Part shown: positions 43,615-44,014 of the stretch, in pieces
Layout: each line of letters opens with the position of its first letter
How positions within the stretch are numbered: position 1 is the stretch's first letter
Source of the DNA: CAVQRC01 sp963715045
Lineage (GTDB): Bacteria > Planctomycetota > Planctomycetia > Pirellulales > Lacipirellulaceae
Assembly (NCBI GenBank): GCA_963715045.1
Contig: CAVQRC010000011.1
Location: 1 to 44,014 of the forward strand
Length of the DNA: 44,014 nucleotides
Reading direction: 5' to 3'
Notes under the pieces: model-generated
Seen by the model: the letters and a program-made list of their open reading frames with translations, nothing else
Database searches by the model: none
Told to the model about the DNA's origin: nothing
Translations under genes and position numbers: made by a program

Positions 43615-44014
43615 ATGACACGTGTGGCGATTGTTACCGGTGCCAGTTCGGGAATCGGCCGCGCGACGGCAACACGTCTGTCCGCGGCCGGTGTTCGCGT
43701 GGTCGCTCTCGCCCGACGCGAAGTGCGACTTGCCGAATTGCACGCTGAGTACCCGACTATCGAACCGGCTGTCTGCGACGTCACCGATCACGAGCAGCTC
43801 GCCCGCGTCGTCGAGGGGACGATCGCCAACCACGGCCGGATCGACATCCTCGTCAACAACGCCGGCTTCAGTTACTACGAGCGGCTCACCGAAACGCCAC
43901 TCGAACACTGGCGGGAGACGATGGCCGTGAATGTCGAAGCGATGTTCGTCCTCGCCAGACTTGTCGTGCCGCACATGATCGAGAACGAGTACGGTCGGAT
44001 CGTGAACGTCTCGA
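43615..44014 (+). CDS. Short-chain dehydrogenase/reductase, 5' part
   Basis: 133 codons are present and the rest lies beyond the window. Nucleotide-binding TGASSGIG is at 8-15, and the NNAG motif in ILVNNAGFS follows; the frame continues to EYGRIVNVS. The catalytic Ser-Tyr-Lys lies off the end. Residues after the first strand (LARREVRL) favour NADP(H). It is probably in the catabolic set with the enolase-family and SSS genes, as an oxidoreductase of a sugar acid or sugar. Confidence 0.9.
   Translation, partial: MTRVAIVTGASSGIGRATATRLSAAGVRVVALARREVRLAELHAEYPTIEPAVCDVTDHEQLARVVEGTIANHGRIDILVNNAGFSYYERLTETPLEHWRETMAVNVEAMFVLARLVVPHMIENEYGRIVNVS

Overview
The window looks like a piece of a planctomycete genome, probably Pirellulales-like. 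The evidence is lineage-typical: three DUF1559 prepilin-like proteins, three PEP-CTERM proteins (two with dockerin-like Ca loops), a DUF1598-type protein, and homologues of archaeal tetrahydromethanopterin (H4MPT) synthesis genes. GC is high throughout, and no phage, transposase, CRISPR array, rRNA or tRNA gene was found.

Layout. 1-1461: a broken deoxyhypusine-synthase-like gene overlapping speD. 1720-5279: a cold-shock gene, then an operon of a GNAT acetyltransferase and two complementary M16 peptidase-family proteins. 5779-10260: a TroABCD-like metal ABC operon in which both permeases end in a DtxR/MntR-like regulator domain. 10360-14930: DUF1559 protein, lipoprotein, endonuclease IV, a HEAT-like exported protein and ndk. 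14973-21069: a FHA-GAF-sigma-54 activator, the DUF1598-type protein, another DUF1559 protein, a TPR lipoprotein and a doubtful small ORF. 21124-24000: three H4MPT-cofactor homologues. 24128-30058: a SUF Fe-S assembly operon, sufR-nuoB-sufC-sufB-sufD-Rieske-sufT. 30487-40454: an AGCS symporter, a large secreted helical-barrel enzyme, three PEP-CTERM paralogues, a GntR regulator, a DUF1559 protein and a lipoprotein. 40493-44014: an enolase-superfamily enzyme, an SSS symporter and the start of an SDR oxidoreductase. The right-hand 12 kb reads as a locus for binding, breaking down and importing an acidic polysaccharide (inference).

The most unexpected structure is non-coding. Two families of C-rich short tandem repeats (CCCTGACCCC-type and CCTCCAG-type) sit just upstream of start codons of at least five genes (sufT, sufC, nfo, the secreted enzyme, the enolase-family gene) and probably a sixth. 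In each case the C-rich strand is the coding strand, so the template strand is G-rich and could form G-quadruplexes. A second element, a palindrome around ACCCCAGGGGTC, occurs at two gene junctions.

Many conserved genes, including the normally indispensable sufB partners sufC and sufD, carry single-base frameshifts. I read these mostly as sequencing errors rather than gene decay; such genes are given here with their full span.
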